A stretch of 64,000 nt of DNA, from positions 992,001-1,056,000 of the forward strand of contig NZ_JAWMWG010000001.1 of NCBI RefSeq assembly GCF_037546065.1, read 5' to 3'. Under the pieces are notes generated by a model. That model ran no database searches, was not told the origin of the DNA, and saw only the letters and a program-made list of their open reading frames with translations. Each line of letters opens with the position of its first letter. Position 1 is the stretch's first letter. Made by a program: the position numbers and the translations under genes. This document shows, piece after piece, positions 17,613 to 25,994 of this stretch. This stretch comes from Holzapfeliella saturejae. GTDB lineage: Bacteria > Bacillota > Bacilli > Lactobacillales > Lactobacillaceae.

Positions 17613-18960
17613 CTTTATTCTCCTTTTTTATTTCACGTACATCTACTAGTGCACTACCATCTTGATAGTGAACAGTTAGGGGTTGATTAACAGCTAATTG
17701 GTCAACTGTTTTAACTAGCTGTCCTTGATGATTTTCGGTATAAGTATACCCTCGTTTCATCGTGTTGAGTGGGCTTAGGGCATCTAGCTGATTCATCGCA
17801 TATTGAACACGCGTATTTTGGTGATGCAACAACTGTTTAAAATGATATGTTAGCTGACGAGTTTGGTTATTGACCAGGGTTTGATAGTGATTAATGCGTT
17901 GACTTAGCAACTTACCGTCAACTTGTTGACTTATAATTTCAAACTGATAACGCTTTTGTTTTAAAATCTGATTAGTCGTTTGCTGCAATCGATTGGATAA
18001 TTGATCAACTAATTGGAGTTGTTGTTCGTAAATACGACTAGGATTTCTTAAAAATGGGTTATCGGTTAAATTAGTTAAAGCTTGCTTGCGATAAGTTAAC
18101 TCTTTTGAAATTGATTGATAAAGTCGACCTTTGGCTTGCGTTAAGTAATTAAGTACATCTGGCAAATTAGGGGTTGCTATTTCAGCTGCAGCTGTTGGTG
18201 TTGCTGCACGAACATCTGCCACTAAATCACTTAAAGTGGTATCGGTTTCATGACCAACAGAACTAATAATCGGTAACTCTAAATGATATAAAGCACGCAC
18301 AACTTGTTCTTCATTAAATGGCCATAAATCTTCGATTGATCCACCACCTCGACCAATGATTAACGTCTCAAATTCGAGATTACTTTGCTCGACTTGCTGA
18401 ATAGCTCGTATCAAACTATCTTTTGCTTTTTCACCCTGTACTATTGCTGGAAACAAGACAATCTGACATTTAGGGTAGCGTCGTTGAACAGTCGTTATAA
18501 TATCTTGGATAACTGATCCTGAAGGGCTCGTGATTACCGCTATCTTGTTGGGGAATTTTGGGATTTGTTTTTTTTCAGCTGAAAAAAGGCCTTCACTAAA
18601 TAGTTTTTTCTTAAGTTGCTCATAAGCTGCATACAGTGCCCCAATCCCATCAGGCTGCATATTATCAATATAAAATTGATAACTACCTGTTGGTGGATAG
18701 ATACTGATATGTCCTTCTATCAGCACTTTCATACCTTCTTCAGGCGTAAATTTCACCTTTTGAAAAGCCGACTTGAACATCACCACATTAATTTTAGACT
18801 GATCATCTTTAATTGAAAAATACTGGTGGGTATTTGGACGCATTCTAAAATTAGAAATTTCTCCTGTTAAGTATACTTTTTTTAGATAAGGGTCTAGGTC
18901 AAATTTTCGCTTTAAGTAAGACGTTAAAAGCGAAACACTTAAATACTTCTCTTCTGTCAT
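17605..18960 (-). CDS. xseA: Exodeoxyribonuclease VII large subunit
   Basis: The 451-residue XseA has an N-terminal OB fold (LTSYLKRKFDLDPYLKKVYLTGEISN), the catalytic core with AVITSPSGSVIQDI, IIGRGGGSIEDLWPFNEE, SVGHETDTTLSDLVADVRAATPTAAAE, and a long helical C-terminal region that binds XseB. It directly follows folD (2-base gap) and overlaps xseB. The folD-xseA-xseB-ispA order is standard for Firmicutes. Confidence 0.96.
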   Translation of the reverse strand: MTEEKYLSVSLLTSYLKRKFDLDPYLKKVYLTGEISNFRMRPNTHQYFSIKDDQSKINVVMFKSAFQKVKFTPEEGMKVLIEGHISIYPPTGSYQFYIDNMQPDGIGALYAAYEQLKKKLFSEGLFSAEKKQIPKFPNKIAVITSPSGSVIQDIITTVQRRYPKCQIVLFPAIVQGEKAKDSLIRAIQQVEQSNLEFETLIIGRGGGSIEDLWPFNEEQVVRALYHLELPIISSVGHETDTTLSDLVADVRAATPTAAAEIATPNLPDVLNYLTQAKGRLYQSISKELTYRKQALTNLTDNPFLRNPSRIYEQQLQLVDQLSNRLQQTTNQILKQKRYQFEIISQQVDGKLLSQRINHYQTLVNNQTRQLTYHFKQLLHHQNTRVQYAMNQLDALSPLNTMKRGYTYTENHQGQLVKTVDQLAVNQPLTVHYQDGSALVDVREIKKENKDG

Positions 18961-18962
18961 AA

Positions 18963-19808
18963 TTAAACACGCTTTTTGGCTATTTCAATAGTTTGTTCCA
19001 TTAATGTCAAAATTGTCATTGGACCAACACCACCAGGAACTGGGGTCATAGCACCTGCTACTTCAGACACATCATCAAAGTCAACATCACCCACCAGTTT
19101 ATCGTTTTCGTCACGATTCATTCCAACATCAATAACTGTCGCACCTTTTTTAACCATATCTGCAGTAATAAAATGTGCTTTACCAACTGCACTGATTAAA
19201 ATATCCGCTTGTTTAGTAATTGATTTTAAGTCCTTTGTTTTTGAATGAGCCATAGTTACCGTCGCATCAGCATTCAGCATTAAAGCTCCCAATGGACGAC
19301 CAACAATGTTACTACGACCAACAATTACAACGTGTTTGGAAGCAGGATTAATTTCACTTTCTTCAAGTAAAGTCATAATGCCACCAGCTGTTGAAGGGAT
19401 AACATTGGGGTTGTTTTGCCACAAGTAACCAAAGTTAATTGGACTAAACCCATCTACATCTTTGTAAGGCGAAACAGTTTGGACAACTTTTTCTTCATCG
19501 ATATGTTTTGGAAGTGGCAGTTGAACCAACATAGCATCAACTGTTTGGTCTTGATTTAATGACTCAATAGAAGCAATCAATTCCTGTTCAGTAACGGTTT
19601 CATCAAATCTAATGAGCTCAAAATCAAGTCCTAATTCTTCAGCTCGGCGTTTTTTATTACGCACATAAATTTCACTCGGACCACTATGTCCCACCAAGAT
19701 AACACGTAAACTCGGTGTTACACCTTTATTCTTAAGGTTTTCAACTTCTAGACGTAAATCTTCTTGTCTTTTTTGGGCAATTGCTTTTCCGCTTATCAGT
19801 TTAAACAT
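18963..19808 (-). CDS. folD: Bifunctional methylene-THF dehydrogenase / methenyl-THF cyclohydrolase
   Basis: FolD interconverts 5,10-methylene-THF and 10-formyl-THF; the latter is the donor used by Fmt, encoded in the same region. The 281-residue protein has the catalytic motifs YVRNKKRRAEELGL and QLPLPKHID, the active-site KDVDGFSPINFG, and the nucleotide-binding GRSNIVGRPLGALML, ending with PVPGGVGPMTILTLM. The intergenic gap before it (from nusB) contains a hairpin. Confidence 0.97.
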   Translation of the reverse strand: MFKLISGKAIAQKRQEDLRLEVENLKNKGVTPSLRVILVGHSGPSEIYVRNKKRRAEELGLDFELIRFDETVTEQELIASIESLNQDQTVDAMLVQLPLPKHIDEEKVVQTVSPYKDVDGFSPINFGYLWQNNPNVIPSTAGGIMTLLEESEINPASKHVVIVGRSNIVGRPLGALMLNADATVTMAHSKTKDLKSITKQADILISAVGKAHFITADMVKKGATVIDVGMNRDENDKLVGDVDFDDVSEVAGAMTPVPGGVGPMTILTLMEQTIEIAKKRV

Positions 19809-19829
19809 AGTTTTCCTCCATTATATTTA

Positions 19830-19857
19830 AAGCTGGTATACAAAAATATACCAGCTT
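19830..19857 (-). terminator. Hairpin between nusB and folD (weak terminator)
   Basis: AAGCTGGTATA pairs with TATACCAGCTT (11 bp) around a 6-base loop. On the minus strand the downstream T run is short (TTTAAAT), so this may be a partial terminator or an mRNA processing/stability hairpin rather than a full stop. Confidence 0.5.
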
Positions 19858-19862
19858 CTTCA

Positions 19863-20261
19863 TTATTGCTTACTAAAATTTGATAATAACCCATTAATAA
19901 ACTTCTTGGATTTGTCGTCACTAAATTCGTCAGCCAAATTCAAAGCTTCGTTAATAGCAACAGCCGTTGGTGTTTCAGTGTACTTCAATTCATACAAAGC
20001 CAATTGTAAAATTGCAATATTAATCTTAGCAATTCGATTGAATTGCCATTTATCACTCAAACGATCATCAATGACTTGATTTAATTCATCTTTCTTTGAA
20101 GCAACACCTTTAACCAGTTGTTCTAGATAGTCTGGTAAAGTTTCTTCTTCATTTAGATAGTGGTCTTTAACAGTTTCAAGAGCTTGTTCTGCTGTCAGCT
20201 CACTACTTAATTGAATAAAGTTTGCTTGAAGTGCTGCTCGACGGATATCATGTTGGTTCAT
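19863..20261 (-). CDS. nusB: Transcription antitermination factor NusB
   Basis: NusB binds boxA in rRNA leaders with NusE (S10) and promotes antitermination and rRNA processing. The 132-residue helical protein ends with AINEALNLADEFSDDKSKKFINGLL, the family hallmark, and contains WQFNRIAKINIAILQLALYEL. It follows the Asp23-family yqhY gene by 13 bases. Confidence 0.95.
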   Translation of the reverse strand: MNQHDIRRAALQANFIQLSSELTAEQALETVKDHYLNEEETLPDYLEQLVKGVASKKDELNQVIDDRLSDKWQFNRIAKINIAILQLALYELKYTETPTAVAINEALNLADEFSDDKSKKFINGLLSNFSKQ

Positions 20262-20274
20262 ATTTGGCTCTCCC

Positions 20275-20697
20275 TTAATCAGTCATTTCCTCGTCAAATA
20301 AAGCATCGGGGTCGATTTTTTCAGGTTTTTGAGAAACAAGACCAACAACATGAATATTAATTTCATCTAGTTTCAAGTCAGTCATTTGTTTAAGTTGTTC
20401 TGTCAATTCTTTTTGAAGTGTTAAAGCAACCTGTGGCACACTAACACCATATTTCAAGTAGACATAAACATCTGTTTTTAACTGATTGTGTTCGTTAACT
20501 TCAATCGTGACACCTTTACCACGATTAATACGACCAAATAATTCATTTAGATTATTGCCGAAAGTGCCACGCATTTGGTAAACACCTTCGATTTTAGTTG
20601 CTGCAATTCCTAAAATAATTTCAAGTACGTGAAGGTTAACTTTAATTTGATCATCTGATCCATCTTTTGCTAACAAAATTGCTGTATCTTCTGCCAT
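20275..20697 (-). CDS. yqhY: Asp23/Gls24 family protein (YqhY-like)
   Basis: A 140-residue second Asp23-family member, with LEIILGIAATKIEGVYQMRG and DVYVYLKYGVSVPQVALTLQKEL. In Bacillus YqhY lies beside accBC and influences acetyl-CoA carboxylase; here the accBC genes are missing from between efp and yqhY, so that link cannot be read from context. It sits between efp and nusB. The C-terminal tail is acidic (DALFDEEMTD). Confidence 0.9.
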   Translation of the reverse strand: MAEDTAILLAKDGSDDQIKVNLHVLEIILGIAATKIEGVYQMRGTFGNNLNELFGRINRGKGVTIEVNEHNQLKTDVYVYLKYGVSVPQVALTLQKELTEQLKQMTDLKLDEINIHVVGLVSQKPEKIDPDALFDEEMTD

Positions 20698-20723
20698 ATC
20701 GACACCTCTACTTTACTAATTTA

Positions 20724-21284
20724 CTAGTTTGCGCGAGAAATATATGTTCCATCTGTTGTGTTAATACTTAATACGTCACCTTCATTAACGAAGAATGGCA
20801 CTTGTACAACAGCTCCTGATTCCATTGTAGCAGGTTTTGAACCACCAGAAGAAGTATCTCCACGGATTCCAGGCTCTGTTTCAGCAACAGTTAATTCAAC
20901 TACTTTAGGTAGTTCAACACCTAATAATTCATTTTCAAACATTGTTACGTTCACAACCATGTTTTCTTTCATGAATTTTAATTCTTCTGCAATTTCATCG
21001 TTTGGCAATTCAACTTGTTCGTATGTTTTGGTATCCATGAACACATGTTTATCACCATCAGCGTATAAATATTGCATTTCATTGTTATCAATTGTTGCTT
21101 TTTCAACTTTTTCACTTGAACGGAAAGTTTTTTCTTGAACAGCACCTGTTCTTAAGTTACGTAATTTAGTACGTACAAACGCACCACCTTTACCAGGTTT
21201 TACGTGTTGGAATTCATTTACTTTCCATAGTTGTCCATCAAATTGAATTGTTAAACCATTTTTTAAATCATTTACTGAAATCAT
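20724..21284 (-). CDS. efp: Translation elongation factor P
   Basis: EF-P relieves ribosome stalling at polyproline stretches. The 186-residue protein has the three beta-barrel domains of the family: the loop HVKPGKGGAFVRTKLRNL containing the modifiable lysine, and the C-terminal GDTSSGGSKPATMESGAVVQ signature. It has a good GCGGAGG ribosome site and its own likely promoter at 21315-21344. It begins the unit efp-yqhY-nusB. Confidence 0.97.
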   Translation of the reverse strand: MISVNDLKNGLTIQFDGQLWKVNEFQHVKPGKGGAFVRTKLRNLRTGAVQEKTFRSSEKVEKATIDNNEMQYLYADGDKHVFMDTKTYEQVELPNDEIAEELKFMKENMVVNVTMFENELLGVELPKVVELTVAETEPGIRGDTSSGGSKPATMESGAVVQVPFFVNEGDVLSINTTDGTYISRAN

Positions 21285-21314
21285 GTATTTTTCCTCCGCT
21301 TTTACTTGTACTTT

Positions 21315-21344
21315 ATAATATCAATTTTAATATGTATAGTGCAA
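21315..21344 (-). promoter_or_regulatory. Candidate sigma-A promoter for efp
   Basis: On the minus strand TTGCAC (21344-21339) and TATTAT (21320-21315) are separated by 18 bases, 30 bases upstream of the efp start. The site lies between the pepP stop and efp. Confidence 0.55.
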
Positions 21345-21346
21345 GA

Positions 21347-22435
21347 TTATAATTTGATTAATTCGGCTTTAGGTAAGCTAGTTAAAACTTCTGGTTCACC
21401 ATCAGTTATTAACACATCATCTTCTATCCTAACACCGCCAAGTCCTGGAACATAGATGCCAGGCTCAATTGTAATAATCATATCTTTTTGTAATGTGACA
21501 TCTTTAAATGATAGTCTTGGATCTGTTAACTCATGAACATTCAACCCAATACCATGTCCGATGCCATGCCCAAAGTATTGCCCATAACCACATTCTTGAA
21601 TATATTTACGAGCTGCACGATCAACTTCAAGTCCTGTGCAACCAATTTTTGCCTTAGCCGTCGCACGTCGATTAGCTTCTAAAACAATGTGATAGATTTT
21701 TTTGAGTTCATCAGATACTTCACCTACTGCAAAAGTTCTCGTAATATCTGACGTATAACCCTTATAGTAACCGCCAAAATCAATCGTCACTAACTCATTC
21801 TTTTCAATCTTCTTATCACTAGCAGCTCCATGTGGCCAAGCACTACGATAACCTGAGGCCACAATCGTTTCAAAACTAATATCAGATAACCCATCTTGCT
21901 TCAATTGAAAGTCTAATAAATTAGCAATTTCTTTTTCGGTAATACCAGGAGTGATTTTAGGTAATACTTTTTCTAAACTTTGTTCTGAAATTTCAATTGC
22001 TTTTTTTATTAAGGAAATTTCACCTTCATCTTTTATCATTTGAAGTTGTTCTACCCACTGATGACAAAGCGTTAATTCAATTGCACTCAGAGATTCTTTT
22101 AAATCGATAAATAAAGAAGCACTAATATCATCACCTTCAACAACTAGTTCAGTAAGTTTTTGTTTTGTAATTACTGTTGCGAGTTCTTGAAGTAGCGAAT
22201 TGGTTTTATTATAAATAGTGACCTTATCATCAACTTCTGTTTCAATTTGAGCCATAAATCTGGAATCAGACATCAAAATTGCATTTCCTGATTCAGTTAA
22301 TAATAATTGCGCTTCATCGCCAGTAAAACCAGTTAAATAACGAATGTTTTTTTCGTTAAATACTAGCATAGCTTGTGTTTGTTCTTTAGTTAGCTTTTGG
22401 TAAATTTGTTCTCTTCTTGTTTGATAAAGATTCAT
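21347..22435 (-). CDS. pepP: Xaa-Pro aminopeptidase / M24 metallopeptidase (YqhT-like)
   Basis: A cytoplasmic proline aminopeptidase that removes N-terminal residues preceding proline. The 362-residue protein has an N-terminal creatinase-like domain and the C-terminal pita-bread fold with the dinuclear-metal ligands: Asp in VTIDFGGYYKGYTSDITRTF, His in GHGIGHGIGLNVHE, and Glu in TIEPGIYVPG and GVRIEDDVLIT. It is directly upstream of efp, as in other Firmicutes. It has a TGGAGGAAG ribosome site close to the rpmA terminator. Confidence 0.94.
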   Translation of the reverse strand: MNLYQTRREQIYQKLTKEQTQAMLVFNEKNIRYLTGFTGDEAQLLLTESGNAILMSDSRFMAQIETEVDDKVTIYNKTNSLLQELATVITKQKLTELVVEGDDISASLFIDLKESLSAIELTLCHQWVEQLQMIKDEGEISLIKKAIEISEQSLEKVLPKITPGITEKEIANLLDFQLKQDGLSDISFETIVASGYRSAWPHGAASDKKIEKNELVTIDFGGYYKGYTSDITRTFAVGEVSDELKKIYHIVLEANRRATAKAKIGCTGLEVDRAARKYIQECGYGQYFGHGIGHGIGLNVHELTDPRLSFKDVTLQKDMIITIEPGIYVPGLGGVRIEDDVLITDGEPEVLTSLPKAELIKL

Positions 22436-22446
22436 ACTTCCTCCAA

Positions 22447-22476
22447 TAAAAAAAGGCTGAATAATTTCAGCCTTTT
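22447..22476 (-). terminator. Rho-independent terminator after rpmA
   Basis: On the minus strand AAAAGGCTGAA pairs with TTCAGCCTTTT around a 4-base loop and is followed by a run of T. It separates the rplU-rpmA unit from pepP. Confidence 0.85.
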
Positions 22477-22484
22477 AAAAGTTA

Positions 22485-22778
22485 TTATTTAGCTTGTTCT
22501 AATGGGTAAACTGAAACTTGTTTACGGTCTCTACCTAAACGTTCGAATTTGGCAACACCCTCGATTTTTGCAAATAGAGTATCATCGCCACCACGTCCAA
22601 CATTTTGACCTGGGTGGATTTTTGTACCACGTTGTCTAAATAAAATTGAACCTGCTGTTACAGTTTGACCATCTGCACGTTTAGCACCTAAACGGCGACC
22701 AGCAGAGTCACGGCCATTGGCTGTAGAACCTCCACCTTTATGTTTAGCAAATAGTTTAATATTGTTAAGATCTAGCAT
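22485..22778 (-). CDS. rpmA: 50S ribosomal protein L27, with N-terminal extension
   Basis: L27 reaches the peptidyl-transferase centre with its N-terminus. The 97-residue product has the core GGGSTANGRDSAGRRLGAKR and RQRGTKIHPGQNVGRGGDDT. Like other Firmicutes L27 it carries an N-terminal extension, here MLDLNNIKLFA before KHKGGGS, which in characterised species is removed by the protease Prp after the FA residues. The frame could begin at a GTG three codons earlier, but GAGAGGTG spaces well to the ATG at 22778. The prp gene usually found between rplU and rpmA is not here (31-bp gap). Confidence 0.96.
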   Translation of the reverse strand: MLDLNNIKLFAKHKGGGSTANGRDSAGRRLGAKRADGQTVTAGSILFRQRGTKIHPGQNVGRGGDDTLFAKIEGVAKFERLGRDRKQVSVYPLEQAK

Positions 22779-22809
22779 TTCTTTCACCTCTCAAAGTCAT
22801 TAAATTAAA

Positions 22810-23121
22810 TTAAGCTTTAATATCTTCAACAACCACTTTTGTATAAGGTTGACGGTGACCTTTTTTAGTATGGCTGTGTTTTTTAGGTTTGTATTTGAAA
22901 GTTACAACTTTCTTTTCTTTACCTTGTTTTTCAACTTTAGCCACAACACTAGCACCTTCAACAAAAGGAGTACCAACTTTTGTAGATTTGCCGTCGTTCA
23001 CAAGAACAACTTGATCAAATGTTACGTTTTGGCCTTCTTCAACGTTTAATTTTTCTACGTAAACAGCTTCGCCTTTTTCGACTTTGTACTGTTTACCACC
23101 TGTATTAATAATTGCGTACAT
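22810..23121 (-). CDS. rplU: 50S ribosomal protein L21
   Basis: L21 binds 23S rRNA together with L20. The 103-residue product begins MYAIINTGGKQYKVEKGE and ends in the basic region KYKPKKHSHTKKGHRQPYTK. The open frame extends 13 codons upstream into the leader RNA; the ATG at 23121, following CAGGAGGTG, is the correct start. It is preceded by an L21 leader and a strong promoter. Confidence 0.97.
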   Translation of the reverse strand: MYAIINTGGKQYKVEKGEAVYVEKLNVEEGQNVTFDQVVLVNDGKSTKVGTPFVEGASVVAKVEKQGKEKKVVTFKYKPKKHSHTKKGHRQPYTKVVVEDIKA

Positions 23122-23228
23122 ATTGTACACCTCCTGAAAATGTATTCTTAGACTCGCCACTAAACAAGGTGCCTAACGGCTTAAAACCTTGAGCGTGCGG
23201 TTGCAGATGTGAGGTACACAAATACAAC
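23122..23228 (-). ncRNA. Ribosomal protein L21 leader RNA
   Basis: The 5' untranslated region of rplU contains the conserved blocks of the Firmicutes L21 leader: ACCTCACATCTGCAACCGCA, then CGCTCAAGGTTTTAAGCC, GTTAGGCACCTTG, TAGTGGCGAGTCTAAGAA and AGGAGGTGTACAAT. CAAGGT and ACCTTG can pair. In this class of leader the ribosomal protein is thought to bind its own mRNA and repress synthesis; the exact mechanism here is inference from the family. Confidence 0.88.
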
Positions 23229-23234
23229 TACTTA

Positions 23235-23263
23235 ATAGTATCAAATAAGTAATAAGACGTCAA
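23235..23263 (-). promoter_or_regulatory. Sigma-A promoter for rplU-rpmA
   Basis: On the minus strand TTGACG (23263-23258) and TACTAT (23240-23235) are separated by 17 bases, placing the transcript start just at the 5' end of the L21 leader. Confidence 0.7.
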
Positions 23264-23318
23264 TTTATTCAGTCAAATATTCGTAAAATATTTCTTTTAA
23301 AAAAGTTTATATTTTTTG

Positions 23319-23347
23319 TTGACACATAACCCGATTCTAGATATACT
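23319..23347 (+). promoter_or_regulatory. Strong sigma-A promoter for tRNA-Arg
   Basis: A perfect -35 TTGACA (23319-23324) and -10 TATACT (23342-23347) are separated by 17 bases, 17 bases before the tRNA. It is the best promoter match in the window. Confidence 0.8.
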
Positions 23348-23363
23348 GTTTAAGTAATGTTTT

Positions 23364-23437
23364 GACACAGTAGCTCAGCTGGATAGAGCAACGGTCTTCT
23401 AAACCGTAGGTCGTGAGTTCGAATCTCACCTGTGTCA
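23364..23437 (+). tRNA. tRNA-Arg (anticodon TCT)
   Basis: The 74-nt gene folds as a cloverleaf: acceptor GACACAG/CTGTGTC, anticodon stem ACGGT/ACCGT with loop CTTCTAA (anticodon TCT at 23398-23400), and T-arm GTGAG/CTCAC with loop TTCGAAT. The discriminator base is A and the 3' CCA is not encoded (TCA follows). It reads AGA codons. It is a single-gene transcription unit with its own promoter and terminator. Confidence 0.96.
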
Positions 23438-23452
23438 TCAATAACTTCATTT

Positions 23453-23486
23453 AAAAGGACTAACTCAACTGAGTTAGTCCTTTTTT
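23453..23486 (+). terminator. Rho-independent terminator after tRNA-Arg
   Basis: GGACTAACTC pairs with GAGTTAGTCC (10 bp) around loop AACT, with A and T runs outside the stem. Confidence 0.88.
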
Positions 23487-23513
23487 GTTTATCTCATGTT
23501 AAAAGGTTTTAAT

Positions 23514-23527
23514 TTGTTTGCAAACAA
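23514..23527. promoter_or_regulatory. Perfect 14-bp palindrome upstream of pepX
   Basis: TTGTTTGCAAACAA is a perfect inverted repeat 52 bases before pepX, overlapping the likely promoter region (a TAAAAT -10-like hexamer lies at 23530-23535). It could be an operator; no regulator can be assigned from the window. Confidence 0.4.
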
Positions 23528-23579
23528 GATAAAATTATCATTAACTAATAATTAATTTTTTAATATATGGAGGACTTAA

Positions 23580-25961
23580 ATGAATTACAATCAATATGCG
23601 AGACTAGATTTACCGCTAACGCAACAACTAGACGAACTCAAACAATTAGACTTTATTTCTGAAAACTACAATAAACTTTCTTTTTCAAATAATATCTATA
23701 CCGCTTTTAGCAATTTCTTTCCGGAAGTCACTTCAAGTGAAGGTTTAGATTATAAATTCAATTTGCTTGCAATTAATTCAAAAGAGACACTAAAGGATTG
23801 GTTAATTGACGACCAATCGTCATTGAGCAACTCAGAGTTTTATGCCTTGGCCTTGCAGCTACTAAATTACGAAGCTAATCAAGACTTTGACTTATCAGAC
23901 CCTATCCAATTAATGAAGAACAATCAGCTCCCTTTCATCACCGATGCAACAATCGATGACTCTAATTTCAGTTCAGCTTTGTACCTATTACTAAACACAC
24001 GTGCTAAAAACGGATTCGAGTTAATCGATAATTTAGCTGATAAAGGCTTCTTTTTAAAATACATCGAAAACCCCAACTTTAATCAACATTTATTTTTTAA
24101 TGGTAAAGCTTTGCCTGTGTTTGATGCACAAAACATGATTAGAGAAGTTGTTTATATTGAAAGTGATTTAGATACGGACTTAGACGGCAAACGTGATTTA
24201 CTACAAGCAACTGTCTTTAGACCCAAAGAAACAGACTTCGGTCTAAAAGTACCCTCTTTGTACACAGCTAACCCCTACTTTGGTGGGACTAACGATGACA
24301 AAGATGATCTGCATAATGTCGATGAAAACTTAACTGCTGTAACAGCCGAAAATCAGCCTTCTTTCAAAAAAGCTTCTATTAATACTTTTGAAAAAACAAC
24401 ACCCGACTCAAAAAATGCTCAGTCTGCCGAAGAACTTGCAACTAGACAACGCATCTATCGCTTGAATGACTATTTCTTCGCTCGTGGTTTTGCTAATGTC
24501 TATGCTGGCGGATTCGGCACTAGAGGTTCTGATGGTTTACGTAATACCGGGGATCCAAGTGAGACAATCTGTGCCAAAGAAATTATTGAATGGCTAACCG
24601 GCGATAGAATTGCTTACACTTCTCCTGCAAGAACAAAAACGACAACTGCTTTTTGGTCTAACCATCACATTGCAATGACAGGTAAATCTTATCTAGGAAC
24701 ACTTGCTACGGCCGTGGCAAGTACTGGTGTCAAAGGATTAAAAACCATCATTTCAGAAGCCGCCATCTCCAGTTGGTATGATTACTATCGTGAAAATGGA
24801 TTAGTTATTGCTCCTGATGCTTGCCAAGGTGAAGATTGTGATGCTTTAGCTGTTGTTTGTCAAAGTAACCTAAAAGATAGCGGTCATGCTATTAAATTAC
24901 AAGAACAATTCGATAAACAACTAGCCTACTTGCAAGAACAACAAGATCGCACAACAGGTCAATATAGCGAATTTTGGGAAATCAGAAATTATCGTCATCA
25001 ACTAAAGAAACTTAACTGCTCTTATATTGGTGTTCACGGGCTTAATGACTGGAATGTTAAGCCTAAAAATGCTTATAAACTTTGGCAAGAATTAGAAAAA
25101 TTACCTATTAAACATAAACTGTTCCTTCATCAAGGTGAACATATTTATATGAACAACCTAGCTTCGATTGATTTCACGAATATGATGAACCTCTGGTTAT
25201 CAGAAGAACTGTTAGATCAACCTAATAACGCCTATAATCAATGGCCCAATGTCTTGGTTCAAGATAATGTCAAACCTGATACCTGGCATGGTGAAACTAC
25301 TTGGCATAATAATCTTGGTGAAAAACAGTCTCAAGTTTTATCTGAGCTAGCTTCTGAAAAAATTAAACAGTTTACAGATAATGGTCAAACTTTCAAAAAA
25401 CTAAATCTTGATGCTAAACACTGGGAAAACGAATTTATCAAAGGTGAATTATCAGAATTAGCTTCTGAACAAATTAAAATCAGACTTCCGCAAAATGAAT
25501 CTGAATCAATTTTGGTAGGAAGACCCAAAGTCAACCTATCGGTCGCTTCATCAATGAATAAAGGCCAACTTTCTGTCATGTTAGTTGACTACCAAAAACG
25601 TCATCGTTTATCAATTGTTCCTCAAATTATTGAAATGAATGCACAACCTCTAGGTTATCAGTTTGCCTACGAAACATTGCGAGAATTCAAACCTCAAACT
25701 CAATCAACTGATTTCAAATTGATTGCCAAAGGACATGCTAATTTGCAGAACTATCAAGGTAAACAAGCAGTCAACATTAACCCGGATGAGTTTTATGATT
25801 TGAGCTTTGAATTACAACCTACCTATTATTGTCTTCCAAAAGATAGTCAATTAGGATTGATTATTTACAGCACTGACGTTGGTATGACTAAGCGTCCGTT
25901 AGAACAAACCACTTATACCATTGATTTAACTCAGTCATCATTTGACTATTCAATTAAATAA
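23580..25961 (+). CDS. pepX: Xaa-Pro dipeptidyl-peptidase PepX
   Basis: PepX is a cytoplasmic serine peptidase that releases X-Pro dipeptides from oligopeptides, an important step when lactic acid bacteria use proline-rich proteins. The 793-residue protein starts MNYNQYARLDLP as in known PepX, has the N-terminal helical dimerisation domain (about 1-150), the alpha/beta-hydrolase domain with nucleophile motif GKSYLG (Ser370), the Asp-loop GVHGLNDWNVKP, the His in HQGEHIYM, and a C-terminal jelly-roll domain. It has a TGGAGGAC ribosome site. Monocistronic between a tRNA and a bidirectional terminator. Confidence 0.96.
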   Translation: MNYNQYARLDLPLTQQLDELKQLDFISENYNKLSFSNNIYTAFSNFFPEVTSSEGLDYKFNLLAINSKETLKDWLIDDQSSLSNSEFYALALQLLNYEANQDFDLSDPIQLMKNNQLPFITDATIDDSNFSSALYLLLNTRAKNGFELIDNLADKGFFLKYIENPNFNQHLFFNGKALPVFDAQNMIREVVYIESDLDTDLDGKRDLLQATVFRPKETDFGLKVPSLYTANPYFGGTNDDKDDLHNVDENLTAVTAENQPSFKKASINTFEKTTPDSKNAQSAEELATRQRIYRLNDYFFARGFANVYAGGFGTRGSDGLRNTGDPSETICAKEIIEWLTGDRIAYTSPARTKTTTAFWSNHHIAMTGKSYLGTLATAVASTGVKGLKTIISEAAISSWYDYYRENGLVIAPDACQGEDCDALAVVCQSNLKDSGHAIKLQEQFDKQLAYLQEQQDRTTGQYSEFWEIRNYRHQLKKLNCSYIGVHGLNDWNVKPKNAYKLWQELEKLPIKHKLFLHQGEHIYMNNLASIDFTNMMNLWLSEELLDQPNNAYNQWPNVLVQDNVKPDTWHGETTWHNNLGEKQSQVLSELASEKIKQFTDNGQTFKKLNLDAKHWENEFIKGELSELASEQIKIRLPQNESESILVGRPKVNLSVASSMNKGQLSVMLVDYQKRHRLSIVPQIIEMNAQPLGYQFAYETLREFKPQTQSTDFKLIAKGHANLQNYQGKQAVNINPDEFYDLSFELQPTYYCLPKDSQLGLIIYSTDVGMTKRPLEQTTYTIDLTQSSFDYSIK

Positions 25962-25994
25962 TAAAAAGCCAACTCTCACGGGTTGGCTTTTTAT
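25962..25994. terminator. Bidirectional terminator between pepX and mleR
   Basis: AAAAAGCCAAC pairs with the complementary GTTGGCTTTTT around an 8-base loop, with A and T runs outside, so it can stop transcripts arriving from both convergent genes. The T run touches the mleR stop codon. Confidence 0.88.

Noticed and set aside
23364..23437. tRNA-Arg as a phage or island attachment site
   Set aside because: No integrase, direct repeat of the tRNA 3' end or phage-like gene lies nearby; the next gene is the core peptidase pepX with its own terminator.
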